DNA of 64,000 nt from positions 668,003 to 732,002 of the forward strand of contig QANU01000247.1 of the NCBI GenBank assembly GCA_003254905.1, written 5' to 3'. The notes beneath the pieces were generated by a model that had not been told where the DNA came from, searched no databases, and saw only the letters and a list, made by a program, of their open reading frames with translations. Below, piece after piece: positions 11,281 through 23,527 of the stretch (position 1 is the stretch's first letter; every line of letters starts with the position of its first letter). A program made the position numbers and the translations under genes. Origin of the DNA: Nissolia schottii. Taxonomy: Eukaryota; Streptophyta; Magnoliopsida; Fabales; Fabaceae.

Positions 11281-14042
11281 GGTTTCACAAGACGAGCATT
11301 TGTAGTGGACAATTACCCATTTCTAGAGATGAGCATTTGTGCATCCCCTCTACTTGTCGTATGAAATCATTGTAAGAAGATATCAATTGCTCATTGTTGC
11401 AAATCTATCTTTAGGACATTGTATACATTGTCTAACTGACTGAGGTTGGAAGCTTTGATCTTCAACTTAAAAAAAAAAAAAAATAGCCTTGACATCCATG
11501 ACTGAGTTCAGTGTGGAGAGATAAGGGTTCATATCAACGCCCTTAGGTGCAACAACAAAGAAATAAAGCTTGGTTCCAAGATAGGAGGCATATGCAACAA
11601 CATTTTTTGCATCATCTATCTATTACTATATGAGTATAGGATTTTGTTGAAGTTAAGCAAAGATGGTCATATGAAATTGTCGCAATAAAAGAATATATGG
11701 TGTAAGGCGCAATATTTGGTGTGGTAGCAAAAATTATTGGAAACCGAAAAACTACGGATTTAAGTAGATTTCATAACTCTTCATCCATCAAAACAACTTC
11801 AATTAAGAACATGCCACTCTTTCATCCTTGTTTAGAACTTCCCAAAGTCGAGTAACAAATAACCTAAACCTCCAATTCGTTTTTGAAGGGTTTACATCTG
11901 AGAGGGAATCAATTTGAGTTGCCATTGATTCAGAATATAGGGAGAGCAGGTAAATGCAGTTCCGTAAACTCTCAAAAAAATGTTGTACAAAATCCTTTTT
12001 TGTGTGTCGCACCAAAATCAAAATGTCAATCAAAGATGTAAACATGGAGCAGTAGTGCACTGGAATCTGAAAACAGAAGGGCAAGGAAAGTGGATGAGAA
12101 ATCTATTTGTAACTAAAAAAGGTTTCCCATTACAATTTTTATTATTATGGCGTCCGAGGCCTTGGTTTAAACCTCCAAAACTTTTCAAATTGGTTCAACA
12201 AAGGTACAACATCTGAAAGCACTTTTCAATTGACCTGTTTTATTATTTTGTTTATACGTAAAGAAACTTGATGAGATCTCTCACTTTTGACGGTCCAAAT
12301 CTGTCGTTCAAATATAAAGTCAAACATATCTATCATTCTATGAAAAGTTATTGGAAAGTATTTCTTTTGTTTATAACCGTCTACAAACTAAAATGCAATA
12401 CCTATGACTTGATATCAGTAACTGTGCAGAATAGAGCTTGGTCTAGCATGTTCGGTGCAGCAGCGTGGCGGAAATTTTTCAGCAATTGCTTGCCACGTGG
12501 TAGATTGGGTTTGGGCGGCAAATTTTACAGTGAAATGTTGACACGTGTCCTGTTAACTGAAAATTTGTCCACAGCAAAGTGTGAAACTTTCTCGGTTTTA
12601 TTGTGAGATGATGTTTTGTGTACATTCACCGATATATTACAAATCTAAAGGTCACTGTAAGTTTGCATAATCCTCAATGGTGTTAATTCTGTTTGTGCGC
12701 GTAATAATAGTGGCCAGACTGTGATCATAAAGCCATCCTATTTGTGGAGAAAGTCTTTGATGTATTATATAGCTACCAATTATTTGAGCAATGTTATTTA
12801 GCCACCTCACTTATATAGCCATCTAGAGCCATTTACAAAAGGATGGAGAAAAAAACCGTCACCATCATTCTCTCTAACGTTAATTTATGTAGTTTTAATT
12901 ATATCTGAACATTGATATTATTTACATTTAAAAAGTGTAAATGATCAGATTGACTCATCTAAAAAAATAAAGCATCAAATTAAATGCTTTTAAAAATAAG
13001 AGACTAAAATGATTTTTTTGAATATAACTGCGGAACTAAAAGAGAGTTTTATTCAATTTGAAAATATAAATAAAGATAAGAAACCAAAATGTTCTTTCTG
13101 CCAGTATTATTTTAGAAATGTTAGTAATTGTTTGTGGAATAAAGGAAGTTCTATATTCTTTAATGCTTAATTCTATATTATTTATTCTAGTACTTATGTT
13201 GGTTGGACTAATAGTGAACAGTTTACAATTCTTTCCACCTGTTCACAGCTCCATAACAGCTTCAGTTTCATGCTTAATTAGACTTCAATATGGTCACATT
13301 CTTGCCGCCATGTACATGTGAGATCATGCATCAAGTTTACTGAACCTCATGACATGTAAATTTTCTCATTTTAAAGTCTTAACTATGTATTGTTTCCTCA
13401 GCACCGAATCATTATCCATCTTGATTGTGATTAAAAGCTAAATTGAGTTTGTTCTTGAGAAACTAAGCTTTTAATCACAAGTTAATTTTAATCTAGGAAG
13501 CTAAATTGATTTTGTGATTCAACATTTAGTCATTTCACCTTCAACAATTAGGGAGAGATGACAAAATAGGAAAAAACTAGAAGCTTGGTTTCTCATAATA
13601 AAATTAACTTCTTCCTCCTTCTTGTGGAAACTAAAGTTATGGGTGTGAATATCAGTCTGGTTAGGAATCTATGGTCTGGTGATGGTTTTGAGTTCGATGT
13701 TGGTCCTTTGATGGAATAAAATTAACTTCCTCGGTCTTGTTGGATTGTTATTTTGTTGAGTTGCCAACTATTATTGGGTTTTTTTAATGTTATTTTTGGT
13801 GATGTTTGTGTTATTATCTTTTTTGGGATGACAGTTTTGTGTATCTTGTTTTGTAGCTCTATTAAGATTTCTTATCCTCAATATTTGTACACCTCTTCTT
13901 TTGCTGTTTCACTTAGTAATTTATTCTTTTATAGAAACATACTATGAAATAACTTTGATTATTTTCACATCAAATTTGACTGAAAGGTTCAATTTGAAGC
14001 TATGGTGATTTTTTTTTAAAAAAAAAATTTGTGGTGTTTATG
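11281..14042. other. Intergenic DNA between LTR fragment and UNC-13-like exon relic
   Basis: Apart from the RPA70-like relic I recognise no gene. A stretch at 12280-12560 (GACGGTCCAAATCTGTCGTTC followed by GTGGCGGAAATTTTTCAGCA-like words) reads like LTR sequence. The 112-codon ORF across it has no family I know. Repetitive ...AAAAAGTGTAAATGATCA... sequence at 12890-13100 resembles 38860-39060. Confidence 0.4.
11803..11925 (-). pseudogene. RPA70-like (DUF223/OB-fold) relic
   Basis: Read on the minus strand from 11925, the frame starts MATQIDSLSDVNPSKTNW and continues to RLFVTRLWEV. That matches the N-terminus typical of plant replication protein A 70-kDa-like proteins (LS-DVNPSK-NW...V-RLW-V). 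A stop comes after 40 codons at 11803, and related words follow out of frame (VVLMDEE). It is therefore a broken fragment. Intact relatives bind single-stranded DNA; many plant copies are Helitron passengers. I saw no Helitron helicase or end here, so that origin is speculation. Confidence 0.55.
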
Positions 14043-14116
14043 CTTCTAGGCATCACAGATGATTATCTCCGTGAAACTGCATATGAGATCCTCTTGTCTT
14101 GTGCTAGAGCCACAGG
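14043..14116 (+). pseudogene. Isolated exon fragment of an UNC-13-like (DUF810/MUN) gene
   Basis: The 74 bases translate to LLGITDDYLRETAYEILLSC and then ARATG, followed at once by a splice-donor-like GG|GTATGT. The motif (I/L)(T/S)D-D-LRETAYEILL-C matches the N-terminal part of the plant DUF810 / UNC-13-like proteins (relatives of PATROL1, a membrane-traffic factor). No further exon of that gene is visible within several kilobases on either side. It is therefore a stranded exon, from a captured fragment or a decayed gene copy. The match is short but highly specific. Confidence 0.6.
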
Positions 14117-14480
14117 GTATGTTTTCATAATATGTTTGGTTTCAGAGGCTCACATGGATTCCATTCCCCCGATCAGGCATTCCCGAAGGCTTTTGGGAAC
14201 TTGATAGGTTTTTCATACTTTGATCAGTTGAATATACATTCTAGATTATCCATTCAATTTTTCTTATTCTAGGGTCATAATAAATGTGAGCTCACATTAC
14301 TGATTTATCTTCTAAAACTTTGTCTATACTTATTCCATATAGATGACATGTTTGACAGTGTTATTGTTTAGCTGGAATGAGACAACATATGCTTGTAAAC
14401 TGTGACAACCAAAAATAAAAAAGTAAAAAAAATAAAATTAGTGTTTGCTTATGTTTTATGCACCCATATTTCATACATCT

Positions 14481-14616
14481 GTCCACCGGTACAAACTTGG
14501 TGACAGATGATTTGAGAATTTAAAGTTGCTCCATATTCAAAGTTAAGATCGAACCACTAACATTTGGTTAAGGGAGGATAAGCCCCTTCAGCTCAACTAC
14601 TCCCTAGGTTCCTTAC
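14481..14616 (-). repeat. SINE-like unit with A- and B-box motifs
   Basis: On the minus strand the order is A-box-like TAGTTGAGCTGAAGG (14599-14585), then B-box-like GGTTCGATC (14555-14547). The sequence then runs into TTTGTACCGGTGGAC. The spacing of about 30 bases between boxes fits an RNA polymerase III internal promoter of a tRNA-derived SINE. I did not identify the 3' tail or flanking duplications, so the limits are approximate. Confidence 0.5.
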
Positions 14617-15189
14617 TTGTTATTTTCTGTTATCAATTGAGGTGAGTAGTAGTTTTTCTTCGATTTTGAGGATTTAATTATGATGAATTATCTCCATGAT
14701 TTGAATTTGAAAAATGGAAAGTCTTCGTAATTTTTTCATCTATCAGGTAAAGAGAATATGGATTCTTCAATTCCTTTACTCTTTTTTTTTTTGGGTCGAA
14801 ATTCATCAACTTTTTTATGTTTTCGGATTGGTTTTGCCATGTTGGACCAAACCAGTTATGTGGGCCGATTTGCCACATTATATTTGGAAAAATGGATTAT
14901 ATAAAACAAACGAAACTCCTTTTTTTCTTTTTTTCTGGCTCAGATATTTGGTACCTCTTAGTTGCCTTACTACAAATGGACTCAAATCATGTTCACTCTC
15001 ACTTTTGGTACCTCCTAGTTTTGCCAAACTTGCTCGACCCAAACCAAAAATTGCCTTACTTGAATTGAAACTAAACCTCTATGACATCATGACAAAAAAC
15101 AAAAGAATGACAAACCCTATGATATGATGCTCCATCCAAATGGACGTTTTGTACACTTTCAGCTTATTCATCTTGTTCGGTGCATACTT

Positions 15190-15770
15190 TGTTGATTTGC
15201 AACATGAAGGTTTGAAAGAGAGAAAACAAGCCCAAGTACTCTTACAGACTAAACCTGAGATACATAAAGCCCAAATAATTAGCCCAAAGACCTAAGCTGG
15301 CCCAATACATAGGCATGTTCAATAAGTATGACTTTTATGTAAAAGCCCGGCCCTGCAAAATATCTCAGCCTTATAAGCTTAAAGGTACTCACACAATTAA
15401 AAGCACTAGACTACAACATTATGAGCCTTAAAGAACCATCACAACTCAAACGGCAAGACAATTCAAGATTGAAGTCTGATATTGAGGTTCAAAGCGTTAT
15501 ATTTTGGTCCCAATGGACAACTTGCAATTCCTATAAAAAGGAGAAGGCGACTCAAAATGTAATCTATTTATTCTATGTATTACTCATATTACGTTTATAT
15601 TAACTTGAGCGTCGTAATCAGTGTGTAGGTACCACCCCAACATAATCTTAGAATATTGTGATCTCTTTTATTATATCAACTTGCCATTCTACGCTTGAGA
15701 AGTAATCATCAACTCTAAAGGTCCTTATAAGCTTGTCCCAACCTGAGTTTTTGTCTTTAAAAGATTGTAG
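15190..15770 (+). mobile_element. LTR remnant of a Ty3/gypsy-like element
   Basis: The stretch has the layout of an LTR: a run of AAGCCCAA words, a TATA box (CCTATAAAAAGGAG near 15531), then CTTGAGCGTCG and GTAGGTACCACCCCAACA. The last two motifs are typical of the R-U5 part of long gypsy LTRs in dicots. The ends and internal domain are not identifiable, so this is a decayed piece. The ORF at 15421-15603 is incidental. Confidence 0.45.
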
Positions 15771-16250
15771 TTGTACTAGTATTTTATGATGATATTTTCA
15801 TTAAAACACTCCCTTTGCCTTATTATTATTTTTCATATTATTTTTACCTTATTGAATTTGATAAGGACCAAATACTTTTTCGAAAGTGTCAAATTACTAA
15901 TCATATATATTGTACAGCAGTAGATGAAATTTCTGTAATTTGGTTTTCCAATCAAGGTATGATAAGATCAATTAAACACGGGGACAAATACCATTCACCA
16001 TTTACATATTTCTTGGTTAAACAATTCATTTTGGAATAATTTCTTATTCATAAGCAGCCATGTGGAGTTGATTGAACGCATTTGTCGTTTGATTGGCCGC
16101 ATGAAATTTGGTGGAGCCAAGATGCATTTCGGAAGTATACAGAGTTTATTAGCAATAAAATGAAAAGGAAAGTTTTTTTTTTTTAGCTTGTCATCCAATT
16201 ACACCACTATGATTTTTATGCAGTGGATGAGAAAATTAACTATGTTTTTC

Positions 16251-16865
16251 TAAGGATGACAATAGTTATCTAATCTTAAGGATATCTATGAATATATTTG
16301 AAGATGGATACTCGAAAGCAGGTAACTTTTGTGAATGGAGATGGGGACAAAAATCTATCTGTAAATAAAAATGAGATATATATGATAACATGCTACCTGA
16401 TCTAATGGATACTAAACCCGATGAGTAATTAAGTAATTTTGTATTTGCTATATTTATTATATTATTTTTAAATACTTTTAATGAATAAAATAAGAAAATA
16501 CCAAAAAATAAATAAATCATTTAAAATACAACACGAACTCAAAAAGAAAAATCCACCCATTTGGTGTTTTGTTTGTTGTTCGTTTTCTTAAAAAATATTG
16601 TTTGTTATAATTGATGTTTCTTAAAAATATTATGTCTTTATTTAGTGTAATATTGTTGATATTATAAAAGAATTACAAAGTTTATGTGGATTATGAAGAC
16701 ATTTTGAGGTTTTGTTGGGAAATTTTTTTTGTTTTTTGTTATTTTTTATTATTAAAAGTGATATTTTTAAAATTCGTAGATACTAGTGGAAATGTAGATA
16801 GTCGGTGAATATTAGATATGGAAAAGGATATTACTCAAGTTGAATCTGACTGATTCTCATCCCTA
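16251..16865. mobile_element. Non-autonomous hAT-like MITE (degenerate)
   Basis: Left end TAAGGATGACAATAG and right end GATTCTCATCCCTA are imperfect inverted copies. The interior repeats GGATATC and GGATACT-type words, as does the better-preserved relative at 21762-22254. The 8-bp flanks (TGTTTTTC against ATTTTTTT) are not a clean duplication, so the limits are approximate. Confidence 0.5.
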
Positions 16866-16950
16866 ATTTTTTTTCTTATATAAAAATATGTAATTGGATT
16901 TTAGCGTAAATTTTTTTACACTTTTAGTCGTATTAGTCGAGAGTAATTAA

Positions 16951-16987
16951 ACACACACACTCTCTCTCTCTCTCTATATATATATAG
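16951..16987. repeat. Compound microsatellite (CA)n(CT)n(TA)n
   Basis: Consecutive runs of CA, CT and TA dinucleotides are visible directly. Confidence 0.9.
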
Positions 16988-18582
16988 TATTCTTGTCCAT
17001 AACGAAAGATATGAGCCTTGTATATGGTATATGGTCCCAAAGTATGCCCACATGCTTCTGAACGTTCTACTAGGAATTCGAAGAGGCCAAGTTATATATA
17101 AACAAGACAATGATGTGGCAACTCGATTCAATGACGGGGAATCCAATTAAAATTGGTTTTAGCTCAGCTTAAAATGTCATGAGAACTATAATTTACTTGT
17201 TTCAATGATGAGCCCCTAATAGCTTCAATAGCACCTGGCTAATTCAGTTTCAGCTAGGTGGGCCATCTATTTAATATATATAAATAATGGGATAATGAGA
17301 CTAGTAACAGTATACGGCATTAATTTTTATGCACATGTAAAACATGTTTATATTGTCAGGCACCACGCCTCAACTAATAGAAATGCTACATTACATTATT
17401 ACAGTGGTTTTATGATGATGGATAGTTATTTATTATAATTTGACACTGTCACATTTTTATTTATTAACTGTTAGTAACCAAAAATTAATCACACATAATA
17501 TAATGTCACAAAATAATATTTTTATGTACCAAAAAATAATATAATGTTACTAGTGAGTGTAACAGCGAGAAGAATATTTTTCCATAATCAGAAAGAATAA
17601 TGAAATGTAGACTAGCCCCACTCAACATTATTTGTTGGCAACATACATGAATAATGTACACAAATATAATAAGATGTAAATGTACGTGAACTCTACATAA
17701 TTATTGTACTCCATAATAACACTTACATCTTGTTGTATTTATGCACTTTATCCTTATATGCTATCAAAATTTATTGTTCAACCGTGTAAAATAAGACTGA
17801 GCAAAGCAACAAAAGGGGAATCGATCGCAAGCTGGAATGCTAGATTCAAGGAGAAGAGAGGTTATCGAGTCAAGCAAATATCAAACTTTTGATGATGATG
17901 ATGACGACACAAGTGTTATGAGTAACGTCGATAACTCTTTTCTTACTTTTTATTTTGTCTTTTAAGTGCGTTTATAATAAGGACAAGATGACAGATATAA
18001 AAAAAAAATTAAGTCCTTGTAATTATTTGTGTGTTCTTGAGACAAAAAATTATCTGTCATTTCTGTCACGGTTTCATCTTTTCTACCACAATTTTTATGA
18101 AATACAAAAAAAATATAATAATTTTATATCAAATCATGTATCTGTCTCTCTACCTAACACACCTTTAGAGTCTCCCTCAACCACGTGATGCATCCCCCAC
18201 AACCTTGGCGTGTTCATGTTCGTTAGGAGATAAATTTTCATGGATGAGAGGCTTCCAAATTAAAGGAATCTTCATTAGTCTACATGATTAATTAACGTAG
18301 TCAAAATGTGCGTAAATCAGTCATCAATAATCAATAATTTTATTTGAAAAGTGACTACAGTTTTATTTGTCCCTTTCTAGTTGCTATGGGTGAATGCCAC
18401 AACTCACAAATAAGCCATTTTTCATGAAGAGACAAGATTACGATCAAGCCCTTAACAAAATATGTTGGTCCACGATATGTTGAACACAATTATTCTCAGA
18501 CTTCCTACTTCATGCAACACTCAGCACTCATGATAGTAACAAAAGAAAGCCATCCTTCTTTCACTTGCGGCACTGCATCGAT
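16988..18582. other. AT-rich spacer downstream of the X8 gene
   Basis: I see no gene. Short ORFs at 17704-17892 and 17955-18188 lack family features. The final few hundred bases before 18583 are probably the 3' untranslated region of the minus-strand X8 gene. Confidence 0.5.
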
Positions 18583-20531
18583 CTAGCTGAGAAGAAACCG
18601 GCAATGAAGGAAACCTGCAACCATCACTCCATGTTAAGTAACAAGCCCCAAATATGACTCATTTGAAAAAATAAATAAAAAAAATGAGTAATGCCACGTA
18701 ATTAGAAATAACGAAAAGAAAATTTTAAAACACAATTGTAGCAGTTTATTGGTTGAAATAAAATAATAGGACCCAATTATAGCATGTTTGAATTTACGTT
18801 TGCAACTCCAAGACCAAAGAGTAGCTTTTTGCTGAAACTATGATGCAAACATGCTATTAGTGAATTCGACAAAGAGTCAATAATAAACATTGGACTTAAT
18901 TATGAGCCAAAACTCTTGACATTTTTTTTAAGGCAAAATGATATTTTTCAAATGTTTAATCTATTAATCGAATTTTTATCATTTAGCCTTCTACCTCTTT
19001 TTTATATAGATTAGTCAATGATGTTTTAAATTGCTCATTCAGTTACACATTTAGAGGACCAAAATGATAATAATTTAAGATTTAATGTATAAAATAGATA
19101 AAAAAAAGAGATAAATAACAAAAATAATAGTAATTTAAAATGCAAAAGACTAAATTAAAGATTATATAAAATTGCTAGGACCAAAAGATCATTTAGCTCT
19201 CTTTTTTTTTTGGAAAGAATCATATATGATAGAGAAATCGGACTTACTTGGATCAGAAGCTACCAACATGGCAGTTCCTCCGAAGTAGCACGTTCCCCCA
19301 TTCCTCTTTTGCTTCTGCCAGTAACTGTTGAAGGCATACGAAGCGTGAGCAACAACGCTGTCGGGGTTGAAGCACCTCCCCGCCGGGCTAATCTCCTCGC
19401 AATCGGCGCCGCCCTCGCCGCAGGCGTACTCCAAGGCCTCCTGCAGCTTCACCGCCGGAACGCTCGGCTTCGCCACGCACCACGACCCCCGCTGGGCCTG
19501 GCCCAGCTGGGCGCCCTCCGGCGAGCCGCGTTCCGGCGGACTACTACTGCAGGGGGGCAGAGTGAAGGCATGCGGAGGACTGGCCGGAGCAACGAACCGC
19601 GGCGCGGCGAAAGGCATTGGAGTTGGAGTTGGAGTTGGAGATGGAGAACCAACCGAGTTCTGCATTAATGGGGGCTCAGCAATTAATGGGAATGGGTCCA
19701 TCGTGCCGCCATAATCCACAAGCTTTCTCGCCGTGGCCATTCTCCCTTTCGGAAGAATGGCCAAGACGTTAACCCTTTTGGGGTGAGAAAACAATCCAAG
19801 ACGATTTTTCATGGCGCCTACGTGAGAATAGACCAAATCGAAGCCATCTTGATGTGAAAAATGATCAGAGGGGCCTCCTGGATTTGGGATCAGAGAGTAC
19901 GTGGAATTCACGCTTTGAAGGTACTCTATCAGGGGCTTGAGAGTACTGGCCGCCATAGCTTTCGCGTGATCGTCGCGTTGGAGACACTTCAAAGGGAAAG
20001 CGACGGAAACTTTGATGTCTTTCTCCAAACCCCACCTCTTCAGCGAGTGGTACACGTTCTTCAGAGAGGACACGCGAACCAGAGGAACGCTCTGGTCGTC
20101 TTGGCCTCGCTGGCAGGAATCCGAGTTCAGAACGACGGTGGTGATTTTTGCCGCGGGGTAACGCGCGAGAACGTTGGACCTGAGCCAGGTTTCGGCCAAC
20201 AAGATGCTGCTTGAGACTCCGTTGAGGTCTCCATGGCCCACCGAAACGGCTATGGGTCTGTCAGGTTGAGACAGCGACGCTTGTAGAACCTCGTCCCCTG
20301 TTTCGCACAGGCTTAGGAGCTCGACGCTGGGTTCTTGACCTGAAACTGCTGTGAGGTCCAGCAGAGAAAACAGAGAGGCTTTTACGTTAGAGGATTGGAA
20401 ATTTTGAAGAAAACAATTAGGCCTTGTTGACATGTAAAGTCGATGGCACCTTTTTCTTACTTACCATTAAGACCCACCAAACAAAGAATGAAAAGATGAA
20501 GATGAAGTAGCCACGACCAAATGTTCAACAT
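18583..20531 (-). CDS. Secreted glucan endo-1,3-beta-glucosidase-like protein with C-terminal X8 (CBM43) domain
   Basis: Three exons on the minus strand: 20531-20465, 20339-19248 and 18614-18583, with GT-AG introns (20464-20340, 19247-18615). They give 396 aa. Exon 1 encodes a signal peptide (MLNIWSWLLHLHLFILCLVG). Residues 24-240 resemble a GH17 fold (TWLRSNVLARYPAAKIT, HSLKRWGLEKDIKVSVA), but the GNE acid/base motif is replaced by LNSD and no GWPS nucleophile motif exists. A Pro/Thr/Ser linker (about 250-300) leads to an X8 domain (about 309-395). Its six cysteines are all present only with the short exon 3, which adds LHCRF with the sixth; reading into intron 2 would lose it. X8 domains bind callose (beta-1,3-glucan) in cell walls and at plasmodesmata. 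The protein is therefore likely a wall glucan binder rather than a hydrolase. No GPI-anchor signal is visible. Intron 2 holds AT-rich repeat sequence. Confidence 0.85.
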
Positions 20532-21761
20532 CTCTCCTCTGCACACTGGTCTTGCTAATTGCTTGTTGCTTCTCTTCTCTTGTGAGTGATGACCTCTTCC
20601 AAGATTGCTGAGGAACGATGGCAACGGGATTTGGCCTTGTATAGATGGTTAAGAGTGGTGTTATAAGAATAAATTTTAGGTCGGAAGACTTTGTGAGATT
20701 TCAATGGGACTCACGCTTTCGTGGAATCTCATCAAATGTTGGATGGATAGGATGTTCTTGGTGTTTTAACAAATGACATCTTTTTATTAAACATTTATCG
20801 TGCTGTTTTTATTAAAAAAGAATTAATTGCAGATGAGGCATCATTATTAAAATTGTAGAGATGAAAAAAAAATGAAGATTGCAGTGATCGCAAAGAGCTG
20901 AGTTTAACTTTTAAGGAACACAAAATCTCTCTTATAAAAAATTTAATTAAATATTTTTTTTATTATATAATATTATTTGATGGTGAATTTGGATAAACTT
21001 CTTTCAATTAATTTGTGCTGTAGAAATTTTCATACCCTTCTATTTTTATTACGTACACAAATACGGTTTGAAAAAAAAATGAAAGCAGTAAAAACAATAA
21101 AATAAGTTGTATGAAATGAAAATAGTTTTTAAGAAAGAAATAGTGAAAATACAAAATGAAAACATAAATTTTATTATTTTTACTATCTCATTCACAAACT
21201 TTAGAAAACATAAAACATGAGAAATGGAAACAAAAACTTAAGAGACTATGGAGTGATAGATTATGAAGTGATAATTATTTACGGGGAAAAATAAAGTAAA
21301 GTGTAATTTTACACATTCTAAGGTGGATTGCAATTTTAGAAAACTTGTAAGTGTAATTTGTATTAATTACCCAAAGTAAAAACATAGCGTGACGAGAGGT
21401 GTAGTAAAGACTATCCAAACATTAATTTCAACTTATATCCCGTAACTTAACATTACAAATAAATTCATGAAAAATTTAAGAGAAATTTGTTTGTGAATGT
21501 ATATTTCTTCTTTATACAATAAAGGGGAAAAAAAAAAACATAAAAAGTAAAGCCGCTCGAGGATAGTGTAGTTGATACTAGAACGCCTCATTATATTCTT
21601 AATTCAGTATGAAGAAAGGGATAAGGAAAAGAAAACACATTTTTTTTAAAGAAGTGATGCACTCATCTTTAATTTGAGACACTTACGTGCGATCTACTTC
21701 ATATGTTATACCATAGTAATGTCCTCACCAAAAATAAAATACTACCAGTAAGCGTTTATAT
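20532..21761. other. Upstream region of the X8 gene
   Basis: The first 100 bases upstream of the start codon (to about 20630) are CT-rich on the coding strand and fit a 5' leader. Beyond that the DNA is AT-rich, and I see no gene. Confidence 0.45.
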
Positions 21762-22254
21762 TAGGGAGGACAAAAATATCCAATATTCACATATATTATT
21801 CGCGGTGATTATGGGTATACCCGCAATTTTTATACTCATGGGATGAATATCCCTACCCTTTTACTAATGGGTATGGATACGGGGATTGAGGTATCTGGCT
21901 CATGTATACCCGTTAATTATCCATTAATGTATAAAATTATGTAAATAATTTTACCTATATAAATATAAAAACTAAAAACCCTAGTTCGCTTTTGCCTACC
22001 ACGTTATTGTTATTTTATCATGTATTTTGTTGATTTGAATTGCAATTGTTTAGTGGTAGTATTGTAATATATATATATATATATTGTGATTTTTATAAAT
22101 TTTTTTTCTTTTTTGAATTTTTGGCAAATCTCATGGATATCCACGAATGTCCTCAAGGAATCAAATATCCACAAGTACGGGTAGCAAAATATTAAACGGG
22201 TATGGATAGTGGAGGGCATATATCTGTATCCACAAATACCAATTGTCATCTCTA
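21762..22254. mobile_element. hAT-type MITE with 8-bp target duplication
   Basis: Ends TAGGGAGGACAA and TTGTCATCTCTA are imperfect inverted repeats. They are flanked by 8-bp near-duplications GTTTATAT (21754-21761) and GTTCATAT (22255-22262), one mismatch, as expected of hAT transposition. The interior has inverted GGGTATGGATA / TATCCATACC-type words and an (AT)n run at 22064-22084. It has no transposase frame. Confidence 0.75.
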
Positions 22255-22319
22255 GTTCATATCCCATGCTAACTCAATAACTCAAACTAGATCTAAGTTT
22301 ATTTTTCCCTTAGTTCTTA

Positions 22320-22455
22320 GAAGCTCCTAAAAAAGTTCGAGAATAAGGAAAATAGTGGGCATGCAGGGATCGAACTCCTTGTCTAACGCTAACAACTCTT
22401 TAGTACAAAGACTAAGGGAGTTGTCACTTGAGGTACAACTCATTAGCATTGGACC
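22320..22455 (-). repeat. Second SINE-like unit
   Basis: On the minus strand an A-box-like TACCTCAAGTGACAACTCCC (about 22434-22415) precedes a B-box-like GGAGTTCGATCCC (about 22378-22366). This is the order of an RNA polymerase III internal promoter. It is not clearly the same family as the unit at 14.5 kb. The ends are not defined. Confidence 0.4.
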
Positions 22456-22965
22456 TAAGTTAATTAGACATGATTTTGATTTTCAAAGTTAGACCAGATA
22501 TGTTTTCTTGTTAGATGGTAATTCCATTCCATGATGTTATACTATACTATAGCATTACTAGAAATTAGATTTCTCGCGACGATTGTTTTTTAGCGACACG
22601 CATATTGTTGGGAAAAACAACTATTTCCTAGCAACTTTTCAGTGTCACTGGTTTAGTCGTTAGGGGAAACATCTATAGCAGTGGCATTATACATCGCGAG
22701 TATACGTATTATATATGGCAACGATTTTTATTATTTCGTTGGTATAGTGCATAATTATGTCAACGATATAAAATTCGTTGAGAAAGAGAAACTGTAAAGC
22801 AACGAATTCTAATGTCGTTGCTATAGATTGCATATAACACAACAAATCTAAAAGTTGCTGCAATAGATGAATATCTACAACAACAGCTTTAAAGGTCATT
22901 GGGAAAAAACAACTCTACGACAATGAATTCTAATGTCCCTGACATAGGTCAACATCTACTACAAC

Positions 22966-23527
22966 CAAGGTTGTCAAACTCGAGAGTTTAAGTAAACTCA
23001 TGAAGCCTTAGTAAACTCGAAATGTAAACTTGACTCGTAAACACGTAAGAGTTTACATAAGTAAAAAAATATATGTTATAAGCAATATAATTAGGAACCA
23101 AACATGATTAAGTGTTGTATTTATAATTGACATCGAATAATGTTAACTTTGGAATAAAATAAATGAAAGAAATATAATAAAATGTACCTTAACATACTTT
23201 ATTTTGTATGTGTATTACTTTATAGTTCGATAAAACATAGCTCAATTATGATAAATATATAAAATTAGCTTAATAAACTCAATAGATATTATCTAACATA
23301 AACAAAGTTAGCTAAGTATCTAAAAAAATGTCAAATTTGTACATTTTGAGGTAAACACATAAACTTACAAGTAGATTTTAACTCGTAAACTCGTTAGTAA
23401 AATCGATAATTTACTTAAACTAGCACGAGTTTACCAAAAAAGAGTTTACATGTGTTAACTTGTTTTGTGTTGTAGAATCGTAATCTCGTAAGAGCTTATG
23501 AGTTAACTCGAGAGTTTAACAACCATG
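22966..23527. mobile_element. hAT-like MITE nested in the CACTA 5' region
   Basis: Ends CAAGGTTGTCAAACTC and GAGTTTAACAACCATG are imperfect inverted repeats continuing inward through ACTCGAGAGTTT-like sequence. Flanks ACTACAAC (22958-22965) and ACTGCACC (23528-23535) agree at six of eight positions, consistent with an old 8-bp duplication. It interrupts the subterminal repeat zone of the CACTA element. Confidence 0.65.

Noticed and set aside
12268-12606. 112-codon plus-strand ORF
   Set aside because: No recognisable domain, and it lies in LTR-like sequence.
14481-22455. tRNA genes at the two B-box sites
   Set aside because: B-box-like and A-box-like words are present, but no cloverleaf with matched acceptor and anticodon stems can be drawn; SINE-like repeats fit better.
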